A DNA stretch of 41,571 nt, from assembly GCA_035651635.1 (NCBI GenBank), contig DASRFK010000002.1, positions 1 through 41,571 of the forward strand, read 5' to 3'. The position numbers and the translations under genes are program-made. Position 1 is the first letter of the stretch. Each line of letters starts with the position of its first letter. Source of the stretch: JANXQE01 sp035651635. GTDB lineage: Bacteria; Verrucomicrobiota; Verrucomicrobiia; Limisphaerales; UBA8199. The notes under the pieces are model-generated. The model made no database searches. It saw only the letters and a program-made list of their open reading frames with translations, and was not told the DNA's origin. Shown here piece by piece: positions 16,146-24,972 of this stretch.

Positions 16146-18089
16146 ATGAAATGGGTCTGCACGCGCCTTCAACGTCCCCGGCAAAAGATACTAACAAAAG
16201 TCTTGGCGCATTGGACGGATAAGTTCGGGTCTTTGCTGGCCAGCACGTGGCTGGTACCTCTGGTCGCCTTGGTGGCATCGGCCATCGGAGCCGAAGCTCA
16301 GTACACGGTGGTAACCAATGGCGCCACAGTTGCCATTACTCAATACTCCGGGCCGGGAGGAAGCGTGGTGATTCCGTCAATCATAAACGGGTTCGCCGTA
16401 GCAGCTATTGGCCCTCAGGCGTTCGGCTTCAATGCCACGATTACCAACGTCACTATCCCGGCAAGTGTGCTGACCATTGGCGCCGGCGCGTTCACGGATT
16501 GCACCGGCCTTACAGGCATCAGTATCGGGAACAAGGTCGGTACCATAAACGATAACGCCTTTTTCAACTGTACCAGCCTGGCGGCGGTACAGCTTCCCAA
16601 CAGCGTAACGAACGTTGGGATCCAGGCCTTTTACAATTGCGTGAGTTTGACCACCGTCTCAATTCCGCCGAGCCTAATCTCAATCGGCAAAGAAGCTTTT
16701 AACTTCTGCATCGGGTTGACCAGCATCACCCTTTCGAGCGGTGTCACCAACATAGGTGACTTCGCCTTCGATTCCTGCAAGAGCCTGAACGCGATCACGG
16801 TGGATCAACTTAATCCCGCCTATAGCAGCCTCGCCGGTGTGTTGTTCGACAAAACCCAGAGTACGCTAATTCAATGCCCTGGCGCGAAAATCGGATCGTA
16901 TGCCGTGCCAAACGGCGTGACGACCATTGCCGGCTCAGCTTTTCGCAATTGCGACAATCTGACGACCATAACCATTCCCAACAGCGTAACGAACATTGGG
17001 AGTTCTGCTTTTAGCTTATGCTTCAACCTGACCTCGATCACGGTCGATCCGCTGAATCCTTTTTACAGCAGCGTCGCCGGGGTCTTATTCGACAAATCGC
17101 AAACGACGCTGCTGCAGTGTCCGTCCGCCACCCCCGGGTCCTATACCCTCCCCGCCAGCGTCACAAACCTGGGCCCCACCGCACTCATCGGTTGCAGAAA
17201 CCTGACCGCAATCTCGGCCGATCCTCAAAATCAAGCTTTCAGCGGCCTCGGCGGTGTCCTCTTTGACAAAACCCATTCCACCCTTATCCAGTTCCCGGAA
17301 GCTCTCACGGGTAGCTACACGGTTCCCTCAGGTGTGGTGCGCCTCGGTGATTTCTCATTTGTCTCCTGCGCTGGGCTCACCAACGTGAATCTGGCAAGCA
17401 CCGTGACCGACATTGGAGTTGCCGCGTTTGCCGGATGCTCCGGTTTAAACGGCCTGACCATCCCCAACAGCGTCACAAATATCGGCCTCGAAGCGTTTGA
17501 AGCCTGCACAAAAGTAAGCCAGGTGAACATTGGCAAGGGCCTTTCGAGCATCGGAAGCTACCTGTTTTACCAATGCGCGAGCCTTACGAATGTTGCGATT
17601 CCCGATACGATTCAGAATATCGCGGACCGCGCTTTTCAAGCTTGCACCAGCCTGAGTAACGTCACGGTGGGAGCCGGGGTAACGAACATTGGCGCCTTGG
17701 CCTTTGGGTTTTGCCCCAATCTGGGAAGCGTCTTCTTTCGCGGCGACGCGCCAGCAACCGATCCGTCCGCCTTTGCCAACGATGCTGCCGCAGTCTACTT
17801 TCTGTTCGGGACCAGGGGTTGGGGACCCCGATTGTCCGGCCTGCCCACAGCGCTTTGGAATCCACAAATAAGCACCCAGGACTCGCTCTTCGGCGCGCGC
17901 TCGAACACATTCGGTTTTCATTACACCGGTCCCACAAACCTGATGGTTGTAGTGGAAACCTGCACCGACCTGACAAGCTCCGCCTGGACACCGCTGCAAA
18001 CGAACATGCTGAGCGGCGGGGCGGCCCTCTTCAACAATCCCCTGACGAATACCGTTCCGGTTCGGTTCTACCGTATCCGCTCTCTTTAA
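16146..18089 (+). CDS. secreted BspA-like leucine-rich repeat protein, longer paralogue
   Basis: This 647-residue protein has a long basic N-region, a hydrophobic core at about 35-48 and likely cleavage after 'GAEA' (51). About twenty LRR_5 repeats follow. They are interrupted three times by a module reading 'GVLFDKTxSTLIQxP...GSYxVP', also present once in the preceding paralogue. The tail carries 'WTPLQTNML' and ends 'RFYRIRSL'. Like its neighbour it should be exported and surface-exposed. The 235-nt spacer before it contains no gene and no clear promoter. Confidence 0.85.
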   Translation: MKWVCTRLQRPRQKILTKVLAHWTDKFGSLLASTWLVPLVALVASAIGAEAQYTVVTNGATVAITQYSGPGGSVVIPSIINGFAVAAIGPQAFGFNATITNVTIPASVLTIGAGAFTDCTGLTGISIGNKVGTINDNAFFNCTSLAAVQLPNSVTNVGIQAFYNCVSLTTVSIPPSLISIGKEAFNFCIGLTSITLSSGVTNIGDFAFDSCKSLNAITVDQLNPAYSSLAGVLFDKTQSTLIQCPGAKIGSYAVPNGVTTIAGSAFRNCDNLTTITIPNSVTNIGSSAFSLCFNLTSITVDPLNPFYSSVAGVLFDKSQTTLLQCPSATPGSYTLPASVTNLGPTALIGCRNLTAISADPQNQAFSGLGGVLFDKTHSTLIQFPEALTGSYTVPSGVVRLGDFSFVSCAGLTNVNLASTVTDIGVAAFAGCSGLNGLTIPNSVTNIGLEAFEACTKVSQVNIGKGLSSIGSYLFYQCASLTNVAIPDTIQNIADRAFQACTSLSNVTVGAGVTNIGALAFGFCPNLGSVFFRGDAPATDPSAFANDAAAVYFLFGTRGWGPRLSGLPTALWNPQISTQDSLFGARSNTFGFHYTGPTNLMVVVETCTDLTSSAWTPLQTNMLSGGAALFNNPLTNTVPVRFYRIRSL

Positions 18090-18113
18090 GGTGCGGTTTT
18101 CGCTTGGCGATCT

Positions 18114-20123
18114 ATGCCAGGTGCATTTTTAAATCACGGCCGCGCACCTTTTAAAGCGACTCCGCGGTGCGTACGGAGGCAGTTGCGAGTCATTGTGATT
18201 ACCGCCGCGTTCATCACTCTGTTGAATTGCGCGCTCAATTTAGCTGGGGCCGTTAATGTGACGCAGTATCATAACAACGCGACCCGAGATGGCTTGTTCG
18301 TTGAACCCGCGTTTACCCAGAAGGCGGCGGCGGGGCTTAGGCGCGATGAAGGGTTTGACGGACGCATTAGTGGGAGTGTCTATGCTCAACCCTTGTACCT
18401 GGAAAATGGGCCGGGCGGCCGGCCCATCGTCATCGTCGCCACTGAGTCGAATAACGTGTATGCCCTTGATGCGGCCAATGGCACAGTGGTTTGGCAAAGG
18501 AATGTAGGCATCCCGGTGCCGTTAAGCGCCCAATTGTGCGGGAACATTGATCCGCTTGGCATTACCGGCACTCCGATAGTGGATCTGGCTACCCGATCGC
18601 TGCTGTTCGATGCCCTGACGACTCCCGACGGGGGAGCCACCGCCACGCACTTAATTTACTCGCTCAACGTGGATACGGGCAACACGAACAGCGGCTGGCC
18701 GGTAGACTTGAGCGCCATTCCCGCGATCCCCGGCACGCTCTTCGACTCAATGGTGGAGAATCAGCGAGGCGCTCTGGGGATTGTGCTGGGCACGCTGTAC
18801 GTTCCATATGGGGGCCATTATGGCGACTGCGGTATCTACCATGGCTGGTTGGTAGGGGTTCCCTTAGGCGACCCGCAGAGCGCGCAGGCGTGGGTTACGC
18901 CCGCCCAGGGAGGCGGCATTTGGGCGATTGGCGGTGTGGCGAGCGACGGCGCCGCTGCCTTTATCGCAACCGGAAACACCTTCGGCGCGTCCGCTTGGGG
19001 AGGAGGAAACGCCATCGTCCGCTTGCAGCCGGGGCCAGTCTTCAGCGGGGCGGCCACCGATTTTTGGTCGCCCACAAATTGGCCGGCGCTGGATGCTGGC
19101 GACCTGGACCTGGGCGGTTCGGGGCCTTTGCTGGTCGATGTGCCGGATGCCACCCCCTCCCGCTTAGTCGTGGCGCTCGGTAAGGATGGGAACGCGTACT
19201 TGCTGGATCGAGATAACCTGGGTGGAGTCGGTGCGCCCCTCAGCCAGGCTCACATTTCAAGCGATAAACTGATCCAGGCTGCCGCGACGTACCGAACGAC
19301 TCAAGGCACCTATATTGTAGTCAGAACCGGCATCCAACTCTCGGTCTTCAGAATTACGCCCACGAGCCCGCCGACTCTTATCAACGCCTGGTCGGCCGAC
19401 CAGGGCGGTTACGGCTCGCCGTTTATCACCTCGACCGATGGCACCAACGACGTTTTAGTGTGGGGCTTGGGTGCCGGTCGCGACCAGCAGCTTCACGCTT
19501 TCGATGGCGATACGGGAGCCGTCGTCTATTCCGGAGGCGGCGCGGCTGAAATTATGAGCGGAACGCGGCGCCTGAGCACCGCCATCGCCGCCAACGGTCG
19601 CATCTATGTGGCGGCGGACAACCTGCTTTATGCCTTTACCGTGTTTGGCCCTCCGGAAATTGTGACCGAGCCGATTAGTCCCACCGCGACTGTGAGCGGC
19701 AATGCGTCTTTCGGGGCGGCGGCCGTGGGCGCCGGGCCGCTATCTTATCAGTGGTTCTTTGACATGAGCCCTTTGTCGGGGGAAACCAACACGACCCTGC
19801 TTCTGACCAACGTGCAGCCGGCCCAGGCAGGGCAATATGCTTTGCTCGTGTCAAATGCGTTTGGGTCAGTCACCAGCGCTGTCGCCGTGCTCAGCGTTTT
19901 GCTGCCCCCCGTAGCCTCGGAACTGATCCCGGGCACCACCACGATCTTTTTTAAGATTGAAAGCCTGGGATCGCTTAACTACATCCTGGAATATAAAGAC
20001 ACCCTCAACACAGGAACCTGGACTCCGGTCCCGCCGGCTGAGCCCGGCTCCGGCGGAGTTCTTGTCCTGCAGGATACGAACGCTGTTGGGGCGAGTCGGT
20101 TCTATCGGATTCGAGCCTATTAG
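18114..20123 (+). CDS. exported PQQ-like beta-propeller protein with Ig-like domain
   Basis: A 669-residue protein with a hydrophobic segment at about 25-45 serving as signal peptide behind a long N-region. Residues 50-525 carry PQQ/WD-like propeller blades, with signatures 'NNVYALDAANGTVVWQRNVG', 'GNAYLLDRDNLGG', 'QLHAFDGDTGAVVY' and 'GRIYVAADNLLYAF'. An Ig-like domain follows ('LSYQWFFDMSPLSGETNTTL...QAGQYALLVSNAFGSVTS'). The protein ends in the shared tail domain, 'TWTPVPP' to 'RFYRIRAY'. No dehydrogenase active-site motif was seen, so it is probably a structural or binding propeller, not a PQQ enzyme. It starts 24 nt after the LRR gene. Confidence 0.8.
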   Translation: MPGAFLNHGRAPFKATPRCVRRQLRVIVITAAFITLLNCALNLAGAVNVTQYHNNATRDGLFVEPAFTQKAAAGLRRDEGFDGRISGSVYAQPLYLENGPGGRPIVIVATESNNVYALDAANGTVVWQRNVGIPVPLSAQLCGNIDPLGITGTPIVDLATRSLLFDALTTPDGGATATHLIYSLNVDTGNTNSGWPVDLSAIPAIPGTLFDSMVENQRGALGIVLGTLYVPYGGHYGDCGIYHGWLVGVPLGDPQSAQAWVTPAQGGGIWAIGGVASDGAAAFIATGNTFGASAWGGGNAIVRLQPGPVFSGAATDFWSPTNWPALDAGDLDLGGSGPLLVDVPDATPSRLVVALGKDGNAYLLDRDNLGGVGAPLSQAHISSDKLIQAAATYRTTQGTYIVVRTGIQLSVFRITPTSPPTLINAWSADQGGYGSPFITSTDGTNDVLVWGLGAGRDQQLHAFDGDTGAVVYSGGGAAEIMSGTRRLSTAIAANGRIYVAADNLLYAFTVFGPPEIVTEPISPTATVSGNASFGAAAVGAGPLSYQWFFDMSPLSGETNTTLLLTNVQPAQAGQYALLVSNAFGSVTSAVAVLSVLLPPVASELIPGTTTIFFKIESLGSLNYILEYKDTLNTGTWTPVPPAEPGSGGVLVLQDTNAVGASRFYRIRAY

Positions 20124-20323
20124 AACAGGACGAGTCACCGGCAAAGGAAGCCGCGCCCGATGGGCAGGGGATCAATCACCTTAACAACCGCTTGAACATT
20201 GACAGCCGCAGCAACCTGAGGGTATACCGTTCTCGGTCGTCGGTATGATCACCCCCTGCTAGCGCAGCTACGAAGCGAAAGGGACGCCTGGGACGATGGC
20301 AATTTCTGTTACTCGAAGCACCC

Positions 20324-20863
20324 ATGAATAGCATTAGAATGCTGCTTCTGAAGTTTCGATATCTGCTCATTTCCCTTGCATCCGGGGAATCTAAAATCAG
20401 GCTACTGCGCAAAACCGGCATGAAAATTGGCAAGGATTGCCAAATCAGTGCCAAGAATTTCTCGACCGAGCCATTTTTGATCGAGATCGGCGATCACGTT
20501 GCCATCGCGGCCGGCACAAGTTTCATCACTCATGACGGGTCGGTCTGGATTCTGCGCGAGTCGATTCCCGAGATTGACGTGTTCGGCGAAATTAAAGTCG
20601 GCAACAACACCTTTATTGGTTCAAACTCGCTGATCCTTCCCGGCACACGCATCGGGGCCAACTGCGTGATCGGTGCTGGCTCGGTCGTGCGCGGAGTCAT
20701 CCCGGATAACAGTGTGGCCATTGGGAATCCGGCCAAGGTGGTGTTTAAAACCAGCATGCTTCGAGAGCTTCTGCTGAAGAACAAACACAAGCTGATGACT
20801 AAAAAACTTGGGCTTCGCGAAAAGCGCGAAGCCCTCCTCAAGCACTTCAACTATCAGGGCTAG
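20324..20863 (+). CDS. hexapeptide-repeat (left-handed beta-helix) acyltransferase
   Basis: This 179-residue protein has an N-terminal helix, then hexapeptide repeats forming a left-handed beta-helix ('MKIGKDCQISAKN', 'IEIGDHVAIAAGTSFITHDG', 'IKVGNNTFIGSNSLILPGTRIGANCVIGAGSVV'). It ends in the typical 'IPDNSVAIGNPAKVV' closure. The His of 'ITHDG' is the usual catalytic base. Members of this WbbJ/Maa-type family O- or N-acetylate sugars. It is the only polysaccharide-type gene on the plus strand and converges with the main locus. Its TAG stop shares the palindrome CTAG with the stop of the opposing gene. Confidence 0.88.
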   Translation: MNSIRMLLLKFRYLLISLASGESKIRLLRKTGMKIGKDCQISAKNFSTEPFLIEIGDHVAIAAGTSFITHDGSVWILRESIPEIDVFGEIKVGNNTFIGSNSLILPGTRIGANCVIGAGSVVRGVIPDNSVAIGNPAKVVFKTSMLRELLLKNKHKLMTKKLGLREKREALLKHFNYQG

Positions 20864-21672
20864 GGGGTGGTTGAGCCGGCCGAGTGCAGGCCCTGCAGGT
20901 CTGTGTGCCTGCCGTTGGATTGAGCAACGTCCAGAACACGTTGAACGAAGAGCCGGGAGGCCTCCGTGCAAAACCGTTGGTTTGGATGCGAATCCGTTGC
21001 CGATTGCGCGAACTTCTCCTGGAGATAGAGGTCGCCTTCAGTTTCGAGTCCATGAAAATCCCAAAGGAAAATGTTATCGTCCGGCGCATCCCACTCCTCA
21101 ACGACCCAACGAGCAAATTCCTGTCCTCTTCGGGCTTCCTCCTCAGTCGTTCGAGATTTTACCAAGGCAGGATTGGTCCAGATGATAAATTGCGTTGAGG
21201 AAAATTGGCGCAGTTTATCGCGCAAGGCGCGATATTGCAGCTTGTAATTGGCCAGCGACCGGTATTCCGAATCGATCTCAGGATGGGTGTCCGCTTGAAT
21301 GGCACTCACAGGAAAGCAGTGCTTGAACACGATCACATCGTAGTGCGGGGTTAACATCTCCAGGGTCGGCTCTCCCAGGGTAGGGGACGGGCCAGCGTGC
21401 TTTACCCAGATGTTGTAGTAATCGAATGGATAATTCCGCCAACCGTACGGACTGGCCTTGGGAAAAGTGAGCTCTTCAACGAGGTGCTTGGTTCCGGATG
21501 CCCGATTGTGCTGCCACACGAGCGAAGGCACCCGAGCGAACGGGTTGCTCTTTACTCGAATCAACGAGAACAATTTGCGGGCGATCCTGGGAAAAAGCTT
21601 TAGCTGACCGCCATTCCAAATCAGCCGGCCGGTGCTATGATGCAGAAACAGGATTCGTTTCCCCGGCAACAT
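20860..21672 (-). CDS. SGNH/GDSL-like protein of the polysaccharide locus
   Basis: A 270-residue protein not clearly assignable to a named family. It begins 'RILFLHHSTG', where SGNH esterases have a GDS motif on the first strand. It continues with 'YDVIVFKHCFPVSAI' in the place of block III and has a C-terminal 'DSHPN' resembling the catalytic Asp-x-x-His block V. This suggests an SGNH-fold esterase or acyl-handling enzyme, possibly with a changed nucleophile. No signal peptide is seen, so it is probably cytoplasmic. It is the last gene of the minus-strand locus, 41 nt after the 4-epimerase gene. Confidence 0.6.
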   Translation of the reverse strand: MLPGKRILFLHHSTGRLIWNGGQLKLFPRIARKLFSLIRVKSNPFARVPSLVWQHNRASGTKHLVEELTFPKASPYGWRNYPFDYYNIWVKHAGPSPTLGEPTLEMLTPHYDVIVFKHCFPVSAIQADTHPEIDSEYRSLANYKLQYRALRDKLRQFSSTQFIIWTNPALVKSRTTEEEARRGQEFARWVVEEWDAPDDNIFLWDFHGLETEGDLYLQEKFAQSATDSHPNQRFCTEASRLFVQRVLDVAQSNGRHTDLQGLHSAGSTTP

Positions 21673-21713
21673 TTACAGCAAGCGCCAGGCCCTGAAGATG
21701 GACCCAAAGGTTT

Positions 21714-22811
21714 TCAACGGAGGTTTGTTTCCTGCACAGCGTCGGCCGGAATCCTGGGAGCCGCCACGCTGCCGGCCGCAGAACTCAAATGCTGTCGGTA
21801 CCAATCCAATGCCTCCGTCAAGCCCTGTTCCAAATTGTGAGACGGTTGATACCCAAGCAGGCGCGCCGCCTTGGAAATGTCTGCTTCGGAGTGGCGCACG
21901 TCCCCGGCTCGAAAGTCCAGGTGCACTGGGTGGCTGTCCCGGAGGTGGGGATAGCACGGAAGCAATTTCTCGCGCAAAAGAGCGTACAATTCGTTTAGAG
22001 TGGTTCGGGTGCCGACTGCCACATTGTAAACCTGGTTGAGCGCCGGCGGATTTTGAATCGTCGCCGCGAGCAAATTAGCCTGAACCACATTGGCCACATA
22101 GCAGAAGTCCCGGCTAGTCTCGCCGTCGCCATTGATCTGAATCCTCTCCCGGTGAATCATCGAGGCGATCCACTTAGGAATGACCGCAGCGTAAGGCCCA
22201 TTCGGATCCTGGCGTGGGCCGAAAACGTTGAAGTAGCGCAATCCAACCGAATCCAGGCCATAGCAGAGGTTGAAAACCTCCGCGTACATTTCATTGGCCC
22301 GTTTCGTCACCGCATAGGGCGAGAGACAACGGCCGACCTGCGCTTCTGACTTCGGCAGGTCAGGGCTGTCGCCATAAACCGAACTGCTGGAGGCGTAAAC
22401 CAGGCGCCTTACTCCATTCTTGCGCGCGGCAGCCAGGACATTCAAAAAAGCCGTAAGATTGTTCTCATGAGTGTCATCCGGATTGGCGATGGACCGGGGG
22501 ACCGAACCCAGGGCAGCTTGATGCAGGATGTAATCAACGCCGCGGGTGGCGCGCTCACAGGCATCGGCATCCCTGATGTCTCCCTGCAATTCGACAAAGT
22601 TTTTCCATCTTTCAGGCCCGACCGAGTTTCGAACTTCCTCCAGGTTGGAAGCGGAACCGGTTGAAAAATTGTCCAGGCCAAACACGCGCTGATTCAGCCG
22701 CAGCAAAGCCTCGACCAGATTCGAGCCGATAAAACCGGCCGCGCCCGTCACCGACCAGCATTTAGGCTCGGCCAGCAGGCGTTGGGTTAATAATTCATAA
22801 GGTTGCGTCAT
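21714..22811 (-). CDS. wbpP: UDP-N-acetylglucosamine 4-epimerase, WbpP/TviC type
   Basis: An extended short-chain dehydrogenase of 365 residues. The NAD-binding loop is 'TGAAGFIG' (22-29), the Ser of the triad is in 'ASSSSVYGD' (140-148), and the catalytic Tyr and Lys are in 'YAVTK' (166-170). The diagnostic WbpP stretches 'HQAALGSVPRSI', 'GLRYFNVFGPRQDPNGPYAAVIPKW' in part, and 'NGDGETSRDFCY' are all there. WbpP interconverts UDP-GlcNAc and UDP-GalNAc (and the uronic forms). In this locus it would supply GalNAc- or GalNAcA-configured donors. A separate 221-nt spacer precedes it on the minus strand, so it may have its own promoter. Confidence 0.93.
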   Translation of the reverse strand: MTQPYELLTQRLLAEPKCWSVTGAAGFIGSNLVEALLRLNQRVFGLDNFSTGSASNLEEVRNSVGPERWKNFVELQGDIRDADACERATRGVDYILHQAALGSVPRSIANPDDTHENNLTAFLNVLAAARKNGVRRLVYASSSSVYGDSPDLPKSEAQVGRCLSPYAVTKRANEMYAEVFNLCYGLDSVGLRYFNVFGPRQDPNGPYAAVIPKWIASMIHRERIQINGDGETSRDFCYVANVVQANLLAATIQNPPALNQVYNVAVGTRTTLNELYALLREKLLPCYPHLRDSHPVHLDFRAGDVRHSEADISKAARLLGYQPSHNLEQGLTEALDWYRQHLSSAAGSVAAPRIPADAVQETNLR

Positions 22812-23032
22812 AGCTTTATTGAACTGCGAACTGCCTCACGAGCGGTTGGGTTCAGGGCCCGTTGACTCATGGAAAAATGACACCAAAGGGTTCTGAGTAA
22901 GCCAGTCGTTTCAGACCCGTGTATAATTTCGGGTGTTCGATAGCGAGCCAAAATGAGCAGGGGGCGGGTTGCGGAGCCCCAGCTCGCCTCCGGGGTCTTT
23001 TAATTTAAGTCAGCTCGGCGGCGCCGGCCACC

Positions 23033-24952
23033 CTAATTGTTGCTGGTAAAAACCGGGAATTTTTGCGCCGCTGGCAGGTGCGGAGTGTATTCCGGGATGG
23101 CGCGGCGCAGCTCCAATTTGATTTGATCGCCGGCCAGGTGATGGATCTGAGCGCGGAATGCATCCAGGGTCTCGCGAAGCTGTTCCAAATCGTACGGCTT
23201 CGACACAAAACGACAGATCTTTGGATGTGTGGTCGGGGCGAAGTTTTCTCCCTTATAGGTCAACTCTTCAAAGAGTTTTTCACCAGGTCGAAGGCCGATG
23301 AACTCGATATGGATATCTTCGTCCGGCTTGAGCCCGCTCAACTCGATCAACTGCCGGGCCAGATCGACAATCTTGACCGGCTTGCCCATATCCAGCACAA
23401 AGATCTCCCCGCCGGTGCCTTGGGCCGCGCTTTGGAGGACGAGCATGCAAGCCTCGGGAATGGTCATAAAATAGCGGGTCATTTCCGGGTGCGTCACCTT
23501 AACGGGGCCGCCCTCGGCAATCTGTCGCTGGAATACGGGAATCACGCTTCCGGACGAGCCTAAAACATTTCCAAAACGAACGGCCATAAATTTGGTTTTG
23601 TGAGAATGGGCTGCCGAAAGCGCCTGTACATAAATTTCAGCCAATCGTTTGGTTGCTCCCATGACGCTGGTCGGATTGATGGCTTTATCTGTTGAAATCA
23701 GGATGAACCGGTCGACTCCCCACTCTAGAGCCAGGTCCGCCAGTTGGGCCGTGCCCAGACTGTTATTTTTCACGGCTTCACCCGGCTGAGACTCCATCAT
23801 CGGCACGTGCTTGTGGGCCGCCGCATGAAAAATGACCTGGGGCCGATAGCTGGCAAAGATCTGGCGCATGCGCGGCAGGTCGGCGATATCTCCCACCAGC
23901 GGAACAATCCGCTGAGCATGGCCCGAGCTGATGAGTTCCTGTTCGATTTGAAATGCTTGCGGTTCCGAGCGTTCGAGCAGGAGCAATTTGTTGGGGCCAT
24001 AACTGGCGATTTGTCGGCAGAGCTCGCTGCCGATGCTTCCGCCAGCGCCGGTGATCAGGACCACCCGATCCTGCAAGATCATCCGGATGTTCTCGGGCTC
24101 AAGTTCGATTTTCTCCCGCCCCAACAGGTCCTGGAATTCCACATTCCGCAGCTGGCTAACCTTGACCTGGCCGGAGGCCAATTGGTCGAGAGAGGGCACG
24201 GTGCGGCATTGGAGATGCGCCTGACGCAGAATCTGCAGCAGTTCGCCGATCCGCCGGGGCGACGCGGAAGGCATGGCGATGATAACTTCTTCTATTCCCA
24301 GCCTGCTTTGCCCATTGAGCAGTTCCTCGGGTGGACCGACGACCGGAATATCGTGCACGCGCGAATGCCATTTGCGCTTGTTATCGTCAAAGAACGCCAC
24401 CGGCTCCAGACCGTACCCGGGTTTGAGGAACAGCTCGTGCGCCAGGACCGCCCCGGCATCACCCGCGCCGATGATTCCAACCCGCCGCTTTTGATGTCCA
24501 TTGACCCTCGCTGAGACCGTCACCGACTCCCGCAACCGGCGCAGAGCCAGCCGAACTCCGGTCAAACCCATGAGGCTTAGCACGAAATCCAAGGCGATGA
24601 CTCCGCGAGGTGGGGAAAACCCGGGGCCTGGCCATACCCAGATCGCCCCGGCGATCACCGAACCGAGGCTCAGCGCCTGGAACATGCGCGCCAAATCGGG
24701 GGTGCTGAAATATTCTAATAAAGTGTTTAGCTGATGAAACCGCGAAAGCAGGAATAGTTGCAGGGGAATTAGCCAGAGCAAAACAAACAATCGCTCGCGC
24801 TGGTAACCCGGGTCCACGGCAAAATCGAACCGAAGATCATACGCCAGCCAAAGACTGGCGGCCAATTCGCTCGCATAAAGCAGCAACAGGACCACAAACC
24901 GTCGTTTGGGCGATAGATCCAATCGGAATTGTGTTAACGGAAACGATGTCAC
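23033..24952 (-). CDS. wbpM: membrane UDP-GlcNAc 4,6-dehydratase, WbpM/PglF family
   Basis: This 639-residue protein has four predicted membrane helices in residues 18-140. A Rossmann-like CoA-binding-type domain follows (about 156-260, 'GIIGAGDAGAVLA'), and then the catalytic SDR domain, with 'TGAGGSIGSE' at 301-310. The active site has the altered S/T-M-K arrangement of the family, 'STDKAINPTSVMGATKR', with Met431 in place of the usual Tyr and Lys435. It should convert UDP-GlcNAc to the 4-keto-6-deoxy intermediate at the inner membrane. That feeds the DegT aminotransferase or a 4-reductase. It starts 20 nt after the PglC-like gene, whose C-terminal half is paralogous to residues 18-260 here. 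Confidence 0.92.
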   Translation of the reverse strand: MTSFPLTQFRLDLSPKRRFVVLLLLYASELAASLWLAYDLRFDFAVDPGYQRERLFVLLWLIPLQLFLLSRFHQLNTLLEYFSTPDLARMFQALSLGSVIAGAIWVWPGPGFSPPRGVIALDFVLSLMGLTGVRLALRRLRESVTVSARVNGHQKRRVGIIGAGDAGAVLAHELFLKPGYGLEPVAFFDDNKRKWHSRVHDIPVVGPPEELLNGQSRLGIEEVIIAMPSASPRRIGELLQILRQAHLQCRTVPSLDQLASGQVKVSQLRNVEFQDLLGREKIELEPENIRMILQDRVVLITGAGGSIGSELCRQIASYGPNKLLLLERSEPQAFQIEQELISSGHAQRIVPLVGDIADLPRMRQIFASYRPQVIFHAAAHKHVPMMESQPGEAVKNNSLGTAQLADLALEWGVDRFILISTDKAINPTSVMGATKRLAEIYVQALSAAHSHKTKFMAVRFGNVLGSSGSVIPVFQRQIAEGGPVKVTHPEMTRYFMTIPEACMLVLQSAAQGTGGEIFVLDMGKPVKIVDLARQLIELSGLKPDEDIHIEFIGLRPGEKLFEELTYKGENFAPTTHPKICRFVSKPYDLEQLRETLDAFRAQIHHLAGDQIKLELRRAIPEYTPHLPAAQKFPVFTSNN

Positions 24953-24972
24953 GAAAGTAAAGTAGCTGAATT

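Noticed and set aside
17445..17999. 184-codon minus-strand ORF within the LRR gene
   Set aside because: Follows the repeat period of the LRR gene on the other strand and lacks any motif of its own.
14471..18089. LRR repeats as a nucleotide tandem repeat or CRISPR-like array
   Set aside because: The periodicity is at the protein level (about 23 residues) and degenerate in DNA; there are no identical repeats with unique spacers.
22922..22927. TATAAT on the plus strand in the spacer before wbpP
   Set aside because: It points toward the 3' end of wbpM, no -35 box was seen at proper spacing, and no plus-strand gene follows.
22974..22999. GC hairpin followed by TTTTAATTT on the plus strand
   Set aside because: Terminator-like only on the plus strand, where no gene ends; on the minus strand no T-run follows.
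23744..24514. 256-codon plus-strand ORF inside the wbpM gene
   Set aside because: It is antisense to a gene with complete family motifs and has no recognisable domain or start signal; long antisense ORFs are expected in GC-rich coding sequence.
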